A stretch of 64,000 nt of DNA from Kitasatospora phosalacinea. Lineage in GTDB: Bacteria > Actinomycetota > Actinomycetes > Streptomycetales > Streptomycetaceae. The notes under the pieces are model-generated. The model searched no databases, was not told the origin of the DNA, and worked only from the letters and a program-made list of their open reading frames with translations. The translations under genes and the position numbers were made by a program. The stretch covers positions 34,167 through 98,166 of the forward strand of contig NZ_JNWZ01000016.1 of the NCBI RefSeq assembly GCF_000716545.1. Direction: 5' to 3'. Positions within the stretch are counted from its first letter, which is position 1, and every line of letters starts with the position of its first letter. Shown one piece after another: positions 32,306-41,304 of the stretch.

Positions 32306-35043
32306 CGGGCGTCGCCCGCGCGCAGTTCGGCGGCGATCTGCCGGCGGGCGGTGACGGCGGCCTCGGCCAGCACCGCCAGCGACGCCAGCAGGGCCAGGCC
32401 CGCGGCCTGGCGGACGACCGGCGCGGCCAGCAGCCGCGGCCCGGTCGGGAGGCCGGCGCCGACCAGCGGCGAGAGGTCCAGCGCCGGGCCCAGCAGGAGC
32501 AGGCAGCCGACCGCGACCAGCGCCCCGCCCAGGGCGGCGACCAGCGCCTGCGGCAGCACCTCGGCCAGCACCAGGGCCAGCCCCTGCCGCGGCCGCAGCC
32601 CCATCGTGCGCAGCCGGGCCAGCACCGCCGCCCGCTCCGGACCGGCCCGCAGCAGCGTCAACAGCAGCGCCAGCAGCGCGAACAGCGCCGTCGCGCCGAC
32701 CGACAGCCAGAACAGCCGCACCGACGACGCCTGCAACGGGTCGTCGCCGAGCGCCGCGGCCTCCCCGGCGGCGGTCCGCACCCGGTGCCCCGGGTGCCCG
32801 GCCGCGGCCGGCGGACCGAGGAAGCGCTCGGCCAGCGCCCGCAGCGCCGCGTCGTCCGGCCGCCCGACGGCCAGCCACTCGTCCGGGCCGCCGAACCGGG
32901 GCAGCAGGTCGGCGGCGGCCACCGACGACAGCAGGACGGTGGGCCCGGCCGCACCCGTCAGCGCGGGCGTGCCGTCGGCCACGGCCACCGTGCGGACCTG
33001 CACCGGTTCGCCGCCCGCCAGCCGCAGGTCGAAGGTGCCCGCCGGCAGGTCGCCGCTGACCACCACCGGCAGCGGCCCGCCGCCCGCCGGGGCGGCCAGC
33101 GCCGCCGGATCGAACCGGCCCCGCCCGGCCGTCCCGGCGAGCCGCGCGTACCGGACCGGATCGGCCACCACCACGTTCACCCGGACCGAGGCGCCGGCAC
33201 CGACCGACATCGTCACGTCGTCCTCGATCCACACCGGCAGCGAGGTCTCCACCCCGGGCAGCCGGGCCGCCGCGTCCAGGAACGGCTGCGGCAGCGCGCC
33301 GTTCAGGCCCGCGCTCACCGAGGCGTCGCCGCCCAGGCCGTACCTGGCCACCCGCATCCGGTCCGCGGCCACCGAACCCAGCACGTCCGCGCCGACCGCG
33401 CCGCAGGCCACCGCCAGCACCAGCCCCAGCAGCGGCAGCACCGAGGGACGCGACCGCGCCCCGCCACCGCCCCGGGCCGCCCGCGCCAGGCCCAGGAAAC
33501 CCACCGCCCCCGGCCGCCGCCCCGCCCACCGCGCCAGCCACCCCACCAGCACCGGCTGCACCCGGGCCAGCAGCAGCGCCCCGCACAGCGACAGCAGCAG
33601 CGGCGCCGCCACCAGCAGCGGATCCACCCCCCCGCCCAGCGGCGACACCCCGCGCCGGGCCAGTTGGGCCACCGCCGCCGCGGTCACCGCCAGCACCACG
33701 CCCTCGGCCGACAGCCGGAGCCGCCCGCGCCGGGCCCCGCCGCCCGCGCCGCGCAGCAGCAGCGCCGCCCGCACCGGGAGGGCCAGCAGCGCCAGCAGCG
33801 TCACCGCGCCCGCCGCGACCACCGCCGGACCCCAGCGCGGCGTCGGCAGCAGCACGAGGGCCGCCGCCCCGCCCAGCACCGCCGCGGGCAGCACGGTCAG
33901 CGCCCCCTCGCCCAGCAGCCGCCACAGCACCCCGCCGATCCCGGCGCCCCGGGCCCGCAGCAGCCGCAGCTCACCCGCCCGCCGCTCCACCCCCAGCGCC
34001 GCCGCCAGGCACAGCACCACGGCCGCCACCCCCGCCGCCCCGGCCGGGCCGACCGCCGTGATCGAGTCGATCGTGGCCTGCCGCTGCCGGGCGGTGTCGA
34101 TCGCCTCCCGCAGCCCCGAGCCGATCCGCACGTCCGGCCGCCCCGCAGTGGTGGCCACCCGCACGGCGACCGGCCCCGCGGTGACCGTCGCCAGCGCGGC
34201 GGAGACCGCCTCCAACCGGTCCGCCCGCAGCGCGTCCACCCGCACCGGCAGCCGCCAGAAGTCCTCCACCGCGCCGCCCCAGGTGCCCAGCCGGGACACC
34301 GACTCCGGGCCGGTCAGCGCGACGGCGTACCAGTACGCCATCGGCAGTTCCCCCGGGCCGTGCGTGGGCGTCAGGTTCCGGCAGACCCCGACCGCGCACC
34401 GCAGTTCGGCCCAGAACGGGTCGGCCGGGTCGTCGACGGTGTACAGGCCCACCACCCGCACCCGCTGCGGCTTCAGCGGGGTAGCCGGGAACAGCACCGA
34501 GGCGTCGCCGTCGAGCACCGCGCCCAGCCCCGCCTTCACCGTCTCGGCGGTGGACACCGACAGCGCGACCGGCACCGGCTCCCCGTCCGCCGCGCCGCCC
34601 GGCCACTGGCCGGCCGTCAGCCGGACGTGCTCGCGCGCCCCGTGCTGGTACACCAGGGCGAACTCGGGCGCGGTGCCCTCCGGGCGGTCCAGCGCGGGGT
34701 CGGGCAGCGAACGCGGCTGCAGGGCCCGGCGCCCGTACACCGGGGCGCCCTCGTCCAGCGGCAGCATTGGGCCGACCAGGCCGGTCAGCTCCGCCAGGGT
34801 GTCGTCCAACTGCCCGGCCGGATCGCCGCCGCCGGGCCGCGGGTCGCCGGTCACCACCACGCTGGTGCCGACCGGGCCGTACCCGTGCAGGAAACCGCGC
34901 AGCGCGCCGTCCGCGCCCCGGTCCAGCGCCCGGGGCAGCGCGGCCGCCAGGAAGGCCAGGACCAGCGCCAGGGCGGCGGTGAGCAGGGCGGCCAGCGGCG
35001 CGGTGCGCAGCCGGGTGCGGACCCAGGGGGCGGGGGTGCTCAT
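32302..35043 (-). CDS. FtsX-like ABC permease
   Basis: 913 residues. A first membrane helix at about 15-38 is followed by a large extracytoplasmic domain, then FtsX-type helices, a central membrane block with a second extracytoplasmic domain, and a final three- or four-helix FtsX bundle (about 760-905, VGATALFALLALLLTLLRAGPERAAVLARLRTMGLRPRQGLALVLAEVLPQALVAALGG). This double-FtsX design is typical of actinobacterial MacB-like permeases without a TolC partner, which handle peptides, lipids or mechanotransmission. It is coupled to the ATPase gene. Confidence 0.88.
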   Translation of the reverse strand: MSTPAPWVRTRLRTAPLAALLTAALALVLAFLAAALPRALDRGADGALRGFLHGYGPVGTSVVVTGDPRPGGGDPAGQLDDTLAELTGLVGPMLPLDEGAPVYGRRALQPRSLPDPALDRPEGTAPEFALVYQHGAREHVRLTAGQWPGGAADGEPVPVALSVSTAETVKAGLGAVLDGDASVLFPATPLKPQRVRVVGLYTVDDPADPFWAELRCAVGVCRNLTPTHGPGELPMAYWYAVALTGPESVSRLGTWGGAVEDFWRLPVRVDALRADRLEAVSAALATVTAGPVAVRVATTAGRPDVRIGSGLREAIDTARQRQATIDSITAVGPAGAAGVAAVVLCLAAALGVERRAGELRLLRARGAGIGGVLWRLLGEGALTVLPAAVLGGAAALVLLPTPRWGPAVVAAGAVTLLALLALPVRAALLLRGAGGGARRGRLRLSAEGVVLAVTAAAVAQLARRGVSPLGGGVDPLLVAAPLLLSLCGALLLARVQPVLVGWLARWAGRRPGAVGFLGLARAARGGGGARSRPSVLPLLGLVLAVACGAVGADVLGSVAADRMRVARYGLGGDASVSAGLNGALPQPFLDAAARLPGVETSLPVWIEDDVTMSVGAGASVRVNVVVADPVRYARLAGTAGRGRFDPAALAAPAGGGPLPVVVSGDLPAGTFDLRLAGGEPVQVRTVAVADGTPALTGAAGPTVLLSSVAAADLLPRFGGPDEWLAVGRPDDAALRALAERFLGPPAAAGHPGHRVRTAAGEAAALGDDPLQASSVRLFWLSVGATALFALLALLLTLLRAGPERAAVLARLRTMGLRPRQGLALVLAEVLPQALVAALGGALVAVGCLLLLGPALDLSPLVGAGLPTGPRLLAAPVVRQAAGLALLASLAVLAEAAVTARRQIAAELRAGDAR

Positions 35044-35146
35044 CGCTCCTCCACGGGGCGCGGACGGGCCGGGGGACGGCGGGGACGGACGGGCCGGGGC
35101 GCGGGCGGCGCCGGGAGGCGGCGCGAGCCGCAGGGCCGGGGCGGGC

Positions 35147-38100
35147 TCACGCGTCCTCCGTCGCGCGCAGGCGGGCGGCCGGCGGCTTGCGCCGGGGGCC
35201 GCCGAGGAAGAGCGCGCAGCACAGGGGGAGGGCGGCCGTCGCGGCGGTCAGGGCGAGCACCCGGCCCGGCGGCAGGTCGACCAGGACACCGGGGAACGGC
35301 GGCCGGGCCGCCGGGGTGAGCACCACCAGCGGCACCACCAGGTGCACCAGGGCGGCGCCCAGCAGCAGGCCGACCCCGGTGCCCAGGCCGACCAGCACCA
35401 CCTGCTCGGCGGCGGCGCTCCGGTGCAGCAGCCGCCGGGGCGTGCCCAGCGCCAGCAGCACCGCCGACTCGCCGGCCCGCTCGGCCGCCGCGGCCGCCGA
35501 GGCGGCGGCGAAGCCGATCGCGGCCAGCACCGAGGCGGCCAGCGCCAGCGCGACCAGCATGCTCTGCGGGGCCGCGCTGAGCGGGTCGCCGAGCCGGGCG
35601 GCGGCGTCCTCCTCGCGGAGCGTCAACCGCTGGGCGGTCGGCCCGGCGCGCAGGGCGGCGGCGGCCTCGGCCGGGACGCGGTCGCCCGGACCGGCGGCGG
35701 GCAGCCACCACTCGGAGACCGCCGGGACGTCCAGGTCGCGTTCGGCCAGCCAGCGCCCGGTGTCGGCCAGGTCCAGCAGCAGGCCGGTGCCGCCCTGCAC
35801 CGGCAGCGCCTCGACCGCGCCGCTGATCCGGACCGGCACGGCGGTGCCGCCGACCTTCACCTGGACCAGTTCGCCGACCGCGCCGCCGACCGCCGCCAGG
35901 TAGCCGCGGGTGGCCAGGCCCCTGACCTCCCGGTCCGGCCGGGCGTCGCCACCGGGCGGGAGCAGCACGGCGTGCGCGCCCTCCCAGTGGTCCGGCGGCG
36001 CGGCGTAGGAGGCGGTCAGCAGCCGGTCGGCCGCCGGGCCGTCGGCCAACCGCACCGGGGAGCCGTCCTCGGCCCGCAGGCTCCAGGCGCCCGCGGGCAC
36101 CGGCACCGGCACGCCCGGCCCGTCCGCGCGGTCGGCGACCTCGATCCGGCGGACCGTCAGCTCGCTGCTGCGCTCGTTCCCGCCGGAGGGGTACGTCAGC
36201 CCGAAGCCGGTCAGGGTCAGCGGGCCGGCGGCCGAGCCGAGCGGCGCGGCGGCCAGCGCGTCCAGGTCCACCGAGACGGTCAGCTCGCCGCGGGCCGGCA
36301 GCTGCGGCACCAGCAGGCGGTGGGCCGTCCCGAAGCCGTCCCGCACCCACAGCCACAGGCCCGGCGCCTGCGGGGGCGGGGCGTCCCGGACGAGGTGCTC
36401 GGCGGCCTCGACGGACACGCCCACCACCAGGTCGATCCGGACCGGGTGCCCGGGCAGCGGCACCCCGGACGGCTGCGGCGCGGCCAGCGGGGCGAGCAGC
36501 TCCCCGGGCGGCCGGCCGTCGAACAGGTCGGGCCGCACCCGCAGCTCGGCGGCCGCCCGGACGGTGTCGGTCAGCAGCACCCCGCCCTGCGCCCGCCCCG
36601 GCAGCGACTGGTCGATCCGGGCCACCGGCAGCAGCCGGTCGCCGCCCGGCAGCCGCGCGTACCGGCCGCCCTGGCCCAGCGGCGGCAGCGCCGAACCCTG
36701 GATCCGCAGGCCGCCCGCGGCGGCGAAGTCGGCCTGGTCGCGCTGCGAGTCGTGCCACGCGGCGTGCTGGCCGACCGCCAGCATCCCGCAGGCCACCGCC
36801 AGCACCAGCAGCAGCACCGGCCCGTTCGCCCGGCCCGGGCGGCGGGCCAGCTGCCAGCCGCCCAGCGCCACCCCCAGCCCGCGCCCCCGGGCGGCCAGCC
36901 GCGCCCCCAGCCGGGCCGCGAACGGCAGCACCCGCAGCACCAGCAGCGTCCCCGCGCACAGCGCCAGGGTCGGCGCCGCGACCAGCACCGGGTCGATGCC
37001 CAACCGCCCGCCGGCGTCCACCGACAGGCCGCCGGTGCGCCCGTCCAGCTGCCGGTAGGCGACCGCCGCCAGCGCCAGCAGCGCCAGGTCCGCGCCCGAG
37101 CGCACCGCCGTGCCGACCACCGCCTGGCGGCGCGACACCACCCGGGCCCGGCCCCGCCGCAGCAGCGCGGGCAGCGCGGCGAGCGCCACGCACAGCAGCG
37201 CGCACAGCGCGGCCGCCGGCCAGCGCACGGCGGTGTCGGCGTGCTCCAGCGGCAGGCCGGCCAGCGGGCCGCGCCAGGTCAGCAGCCGCAGCAGCGGGCC
37301 GGTCAGCAGCGGGGCCAGCAGCGCGGCGGGCAGCGCCAGCAGCAGCGCCTCGACGGCCGTCCAGGCCGCGAGCCGGCCCCGGGTCGCGCCCCGGGCGGCC
37401 AGCAGCGCGTCCTCCCGGGCCTGCCGCCCCGCCACCAGGCGCACCACCAGCAGCAGCGCCGCCCCGGCGAGCACCGCCAGCTGCAGCCCGCCGATCAGCA
37501 GGCCGGACTCGGTGACCAGCGTCGCCGCGCGCAACTCGGCCAGCAGCGCGGGAAGTTCGGTCTGCGACTGGAAGCCGGGGGCGTCCCGCCGGATCAGCTC
37601 GGCCAGCCGGTCGGCCCGCTCCCCGACCCGCCCGATCCGCTCCCGGCCGGCGTCGGTGAAGTCGGCGCTCAGCAGCGCGCTCCGGCCGCCCTGCGGCAGC
37701 AGCCCGGAGGTGAAGGCGCGGTCGTCCACCAGCATCGGCCCGTACGTGGTGAAACCCCGGACCTGGATCTCCCGGCCGCCCAGCGGGTCCAGCCGCCAGT
37801 AGGGTGCGTCCCGGTCCTCGGCCCGGTAGACGCCGGTCACCTCGACGGTCAGCGGGGGCCCGCCGTACCGGTCGGAGAGCACCGCCCGGGCGGGCAGCGC
37901 GTCCTCGGCCAGGCCGAGCCGGGACAGCGCGCTGCCCGGTACCGCGACCTGCACCGTCCCGTCGGCGCTCCGCTCGGCGGGCCACCGACCGGCGGTCAGG
38001 CGCACCCGGTCGCGTTCCAGTGCCGCCAGCACCGTGAGGTCCACCTCGCGGGCCGGAGCGGCCGGGGCGGACGCGGGGGCCGCGGCGGCCGCGGGGGAGG

Positions 38101-38419
38101 AGCCGGACTGGGCGGGCAGACCGTACGCGCGGCTGCGGGCCAGCGACCGCACGGCAACCGGCAGCCCGTCGAACAGGTCGGTGCCCAGCGCGGCCACCGC
38201 CGCGTCGTCCGCGCCCCTGGCGCCCAGCCCGTGGTCGGAGTCCAGCAGCACGGCGGCCCGGCCCGCGCCGGCCAAGTCCCGGCGCACGCCCGCCTCGGCC
38301 ACGGTGCGGTCGAAGGCGACCAGGGTGGTCAGCACGGTGGTCGCGATCAGCACCGTGAACAGCACCGCGGCCGCCAGCGGCAGCCGCCCGCGCAATCTGA
38401 GCAGGACGAAGCCCAGCAT
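35147..38419 (-). CDS. FtsX-like ABC permease, second subunit
   Basis: 1090 residues with the same double-FtsX plan as its neighbour: helix at about 15-35, a periplasm-side domain, an FtsX block at about 310-450, central helices, a second external domain, and a final block (about 960-1075, VALALAASVLAAIGFAAASAAAAAERAGESAVLLALGTPRRLLHRSAAAEQ). The two permeases probably form a heterodimer with the ATPase. ATG 38419 is preferred over GTG 38425. The 103-base gap to the next gene has no clear signal. It is divergent from the second ECF sigma gene. Confidence 0.88.
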   Translation of the reverse strand: MLGFVLLRLRGRLPLAAAVLFTVLIATTVLTTLVAFDRTVAEAGVRRDLAGAGRAAVLLDSDHGLGARGADDAAVAALGTDLFDGLPVAVRSLARSRAYGLPAQSGSSPAAAAAPASAPAAPAREVDLTVLAALERDRVRLTAGRWPAERSADGTVQVAVPGSALSRLGLAEDALPARAVLSDRYGGPPLTVEVTGVYRAEDRDAPYWRLDPLGGREIQVRGFTTYGPMLVDDRAFTSGLLPQGGRSALLSADFTDAGRERIGRVGERADRLAELIRRDAPGFQSQTELPALLAELRAATLVTESGLLIGGLQLAVLAGAALLLVVRLVAGRQAREDALLAARGATRGRLAAWTAVEALLLALPAALLAPLLTGPLLRLLTWRGPLAGLPLEHADTAVRWPAAALCALLCVALAALPALLRRGRARVVSRRQAVVGTAVRSGADLALLALAAVAYRQLDGRTGGLSVDAGGRLGIDPVLVAAPTLALCAGTLLVLRVLPFAARLGARLAARGRGLGVALGGWQLARRPGRANGPVLLLVLAVACGMLAVGQHAAWHDSQRDQADFAAAGGLRIQGSALPPLGQGGRYARLPGGDRLLPVARIDQSLPGRAQGGVLLTDTVRAAAELRVRPDLFDGRPPGELLAPLAAPQPSGVPLPGHPVRIDLVVGVSVEAAEHLVRDAPPPQAPGLWLWVRDGFGTAHRLLVPQLPARGELTVSVDLDALAAAPLGSAAGPLTLTGFGLTYPSGGNERSSELTVRRIEVADRADGPGVPVPVPAGAWSLRAEDGSPVRLADGPAADRLLTASYAAPPDHWEGAHAVLLPPGGDARPDREVRGLATRGYLAAVGGAVGELVQVKVGGTAVPVRISGAVEALPVQGGTGLLLDLADTGRWLAERDLDVPAVSEWWLPAAGPGDRVPAEAAAALRAGPTAQRLTLREEDAAARLGDPLSAAPQSMLVALALAASVLAAIGFAAASAAAAAERAGESAVLLALGTPRRLLHRSAAAEQVVLVGLGTGVGLLLGAALVHLVVPLVVLTPAARPPFPGVLVDLPPGRVLALTAATAALPLCCALFLGGPRRKPPAARLRATEDA

Positions 38420-38547
38420 GGTGACGCACCCCCCGTTCCGGCCCCGGCGCACCGGATAGCGGACGACTCTGTCAGAATCCGGCCGGAAGCGGAAGAGTCC
38501 GGAGCCGATCGGTCCCGGTACGATCGGTACCCCCCGGGTGCGGCAGG

Positions 38548-39462
38548 ATGAGGGCCGTGGAACTCGAGGCGCACCGACCGGAACTGACGGCCTACTGCTA
38601 CCGGATGACCGGCTCCTTCCACGACGCCGAGGACCTCGTCCAGGAGACCCTGCTGCGGGCCTGGAACGCGCGCGAGCGCTACGACCCCGCCCGCGCCTCG
38701 GTGCGCACCTGGCTCTACCGGATCGCCACCAACGCCTGCCTCACCGCCCTGGAGGGCCGCGCCCGCCGCCCGCTGCCCGCCGGGCTCGGCGCCCCCGGCC
38801 GGGACCCGGGCGCGCCGCTGGCCCCCGCCACCGACGTGCCCTGGCTGGAGCCGTTCCCCGACGCCCGGCTCGACGCGGCGGCCCGGACCGACCTGCGCCT
38901 GGCCTGGGTCGCGGCCGTGCAACTGCTGCCCGCCCGGCAGCGGGCCGTCCTGGTGCTGCGCGACGTGCTGGCGTTCAGCGCCGCCGAGGTCGCCGAACAG
39001 CTCGACACCACCGTCGCCGCCGTCAACAGCGCCCTGCAGCGCGCCCGTTCGGCCGTCGGGAGCACGGCGGCCGAGCAGGTCAGGGAGGCGGACGACAGCG
39101 CGACCAGGGCCGCCGTCGACCGCTACCTCGCCGCGTTCGAGGCCGCCGACGTGCCCGCGCTGGTCGGCCTGCTCGCGCGGGACGCCGTCCTGGAGATGCC
39201 GCCGCTGCCGCTGTGGTACCGGGGCCCGCAGCACTACGGCCGGTTCATGGAGCGGGTCTACGCCATGCGCGGCACCGGCTGGCGCACCCGCCCGGTCGGC
39301 GCCAACGGCCAGCACGCGTTCGCCGCCTACGCCCCCGACGGCGCCGGGCACCGGCTGCACAGCGTCCAACTGCTGGAGCTCGCCGGCGGGCTGGTCACCC
39401 GCAACACCGTGTACACCGACCCCGGCGTGCTGGGCCCGTTCGACCTGCCGGAGCGGCTGTAG
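38548..39462 (+). CDS. ECF sigma factor with C-terminal SnoaL-like domain (TIGR02960 type), paralogue
   Basis: 304 residues, with regions 2 (ELTAYCYRMTGSFHDAEDLVQETLLRAW, TWLYRIATNACL) and 4 (LLPARQRAVLVLRDVLAFSAAEVAEQLDTTVAAVNSALQRAR) and an NTF2-like tail (about 185-300, with RDAVLEMPPLPLWYRG). It resembles the sigma at 30295 throughout. GTG 38557 with GGATGAGG before it is an equally good start. It is followed by a DHFR-like gene, a combination seen often with this sigma type, and a direct repeat of CGATCGGT lies before it (38505-38528). Confidence 0.9.
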   Translation: MRAVELEAHRPELTAYCYRMTGSFHDAEDLVQETLLRAWNARERYDPARASVRTWLYRIATNACLTALEGRARRPLPAGLGAPGRDPGAPLAPATDVPWLEPFPDARLDAAARTDLRLAWVAAVQLLPARQRAVLVLRDVLAFSAAEVAEQLDTTVAAVNSALQRARSAVGSTAAEQVREADDSATRAAVDRYLAAFEAADVPALVGLLARDAVLEMPPLPLWYRGPQHYGRFMERVYAMRGTGWRTRPVGANGQHAFAAYAPDGAGHRLHSVQLLELAGGLVTRNTVYTDPGVLGPFDLPERL

Positions 39463-39502
39463 CGGGCCCGCCCCCGCCGCGCGGGAAACCGGCCACGGCG
39501 AC

Positions 39503-39539
39503 GGCGATGAGTTCCGGGCGCGGCGCCGGTACGTACCGG
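39503..39539 (+). promoter_or_regulatory. shared 14-mer and perfect palindrome before the DHFR-like gene
   Basis: GGCGATGAGTTCCG (39503-39516) repeats the motif at 29961. Ten bases on, CCGGTACGTACCGG (39526-39539) is a perfect 14-base palindrome. Together they look like a promoter element and an operator for the gene at 39571. Confidence 0.45.
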
Positions 39540-39570
39540 TGGAACACCCCACCGGAGAGGAAGCACCGCC

Positions 39571-40128
39571 ATGAGCGTCATCGTCATCGAGTTCACCACC
39601 CTGGACGGCCGGATCACCGACCCCGACGGGTCGGACGGCACGCCCCTGGGCGGCTGGATGTTCCGGCACGGCCGCGAGCACGTCTCCGGCGACAAGTTCC
39701 GCCTCGGACGGACGCTGGACGAGGGGGTGCTGCTGCTGGGCCGCCGCACCTGGCAGCTGTTCTCCCGGCTCTGGCCCGGCCGGGCGGGCGAGTTCGCCGA
39801 CCGGATGAACGCCGTGCCCAAGCTGGTCCCCTCCCGCACCCTGACCGCCGCCGACACCACCGCCTGGGCCAACTCCCGGCTGCTGGAGGGCGACCTGCTG
39901 AGCACCGTGGAGGAACAGGACCGGGACGTCATCGTCACCGGCAGCATCGGCGTGGTGCACCGGCTGATCGAGGCCGACCTGGTCGACGAGTACCGGCTGC
40001 TGACCGTCCCCGTGGTGCTCGGCACCGGGGCCCGGCTGTTCCCCGACGGCGCACCGGTCGGCGACTTCCGCTGCGAGCAGGCCGAACCGGTCGGCCCGGC
40101 CTGCTACACCCGCCACCGCCGGGCCTGA
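39571..40128 (+). CDS. dihydrofolate reductase/RibD C-terminal-like protein
   Basis: 185 residues. FTTLDGRITDPDG opening, LLLGRRTWQLFSRLWP, and the DVIVTGSIGVVHRLIEADLVDEYRLLTVPVVLGTGARLFPDG block are the signature of the DHFR-like family common in actinomycetes (yyaP/yoaP group). NADPH-dependent reduction is presumed; the substrate is not folate in most such cases. GGAGAGG precedes the ATG. Confidence 0.9.
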   Translation: MSVIVIEFTTLDGRITDPDGSDGTPLGGWMFRHGREHVSGDKFRLGRTLDEGVLLLGRRTWQLFSRLWPGRAGEFADRMNAVPKLVPSRTLTAADTTAWANSRLLEGDLLSTVEEQDRDVIVTGSIGVVHRLIEADLVDEYRLLTVPVVLGTGARLFPDGAPVGDFRCEQAEPVGPACYTRHRRA

Positions 40129-40160
40129 CCGCCGTCCGGGCCGCCCGGACGGACCGGCAG

Positions 40161-40211
40161 ACCGGCGGTTCAGGCGGACCGGCGGTTCAGGCGGACCGGC
40201 GGTTCAGGTGG
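40161..40211. repeat. three tandem 17-bp units spanning the lacI stop codon
   Basis: ACCGGCGGTTCAGGCGG at 40161-40177, 40178-40194 and 40195-40211 (one change). On the minus strand each unit holds a TGA, and the third unit includes the actual stop. Because 17 is not a multiple of three, the TGAs fall in all three frames. Confidence 0.8.
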
Positions 40212-41250
40212 ACCGGCGCACCACCAGCTCGGTCGGCAGGATCACCGTCGGCGCCTCCTCGCCCGCGATCCGGGCCAGCAGCAGCCGGACCATCTCGGCG
40301 GAGATCCGGTCCCACGGCTGCCTTATCGTGGTCAGCGGCGGCCGGGTGCCCAGCGCCACCGGCGAGTCGTCGAAACCGCCCACCGCGACGTCCCCCGGGA
40401 CGCTGCGCCCGGCGTGCTCCAGGGCGGACAGCGCGCCGTCCGCCATCAGGTCGGAGGCCACGAACACCGCGTCCAACCCCGGTTCACGGTCCAGGAGTTC
40501 GCGCATCGCGGCCTCGCCGCCGGCCCGGCTGTAGTCGCCGTGCGCGATCAGCCGCCCGTCCGCCGGCAGCCCGTACTCGGCCAGCACCTCGCGGTAGCCG
40601 GACAGCCGCTCCACCCCGCCCGGGGTGTCCTGCGGGCCGGCGATGGTGGCGACCCGGGTGCGGCCCGACTCCAGCAGGTGGCGCACCAGGTCCTTGGCGC
40701 CCTCGCGGTCGTCCGCGGCCACGTACGGCACCCGGCCGCGCTGGCCCAGCGGGCGGCCGCAGCACACCATCGGGATGTCCGCCTCGCGCAGGTGCTCGAT
40801 CATCGGGTTGCCCCGGTGCGAGGAGACCAGCAGCACGCCGTCCACGTGGCCCGCCGCCAGGTAGCGGGTGACCCGGCGGCGCTCCGCGTCGTCGCCCGCC
40901 GTCATCAGCAGCAGCGGGATGTCGTGCTCGGCCAGCGCCGCCGTGCAGCCGCGCAGCAGGGTGGTGAAGTTCGGGTCCTCGAAGAACCGCTCCTGCGGCT
41001 CGGTCAGCAGGAACGCCACCGAGCCGGAGCGCTGGGTGACCAGGCTGCGGGCCGCCCGGTTGACCACGTACCCGAGCTGGGCGATGGCCGCCTCCACCGC
41101 CTGTTGCGAGGCCGGGCTGACGTTGTGCCCGCCCTGGAGGACCCGGGAGACCGTGCCCCGCGAGACGCCCGCCACCGCGGCGACGTCGTGGATGGTCGGC
41201 GGGCGCTTCGGCCGTCCGGCCGCCCGGCCGCGGGGCGCTGGTGGGGTCAT
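40204..41250 (-). CDS. LacI family repressor of the galactoside locus
   Basis: 348 residues. The LacI headpiece is PPTIHDVAAVAGVSRGTVSRVLQGGHNVSPASQQAVEAAIAQLGYVVNRAARSLVTQRSGSVAF, followed by the periplasmic-binding-protein-like core with the usual AVFVASDLMADGALSALEHAGRSVPGDVAVGGFDDSPVA. It is the fourth gene behind the binding protein and two permeases. The LacI-type operator TGTGCACGTTCACA occurs twice between the binding-protein and GH42 genes, the expected target. ATG 41250 is preferred, with AAGGA 11 bases upstream. Confidence 0.92.
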   Translation of the reverse strand: MTPPAPRGRAAGRPKRPPTIHDVAAVAGVSRGTVSRVLQGGHNVSPASQQAVEAAIAQLGYVVNRAARSLVTQRSGSVAFLLTEPQERFFEDPNFTTLLRGCTAALAEHDIPLLLMTAGDDAERRRVTRYLAAGHVDGVLLVSSHRGNPMIEHLREADIPMVCCGRPLGQRGRVPYVAADDREGAKDLVRHLLESGRTRVATIAGPQDTPGGVERLSGYREVLAEYGLPADGRLIAHGDYSRAGGEAAMRELLDREPGLDAVFVASDLMADGALSALEHAGRSVPGDVAVGGFDDSPVALGTRPPLTTIRQPWDRISAEMVRLLLARIAGEEAPTVILPTELVVRRST

Positions 41251-41304
41251 CGGGATGCGGGTCCTTGCAGATCGGGGTGTGGGGGTCACTGTACTGGCGG
41301 TTCG

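Noticed and set aside
38505..38528. Operator formed by the CGATCGGT direct repeat before the second ECF sigma gene
   Set aside because: A direct repeat of eight bases with one extended unit; too little to call a binding site.
31265..38551. A very long open frame (over 2,400 codons) on the plus strand
   Set aside because: It runs antisense to the ATPase and two FtsX permeases. Its product is Arg/Gln/Ser/Pro-rich without domains, the usual shadow of GC-rich genes.
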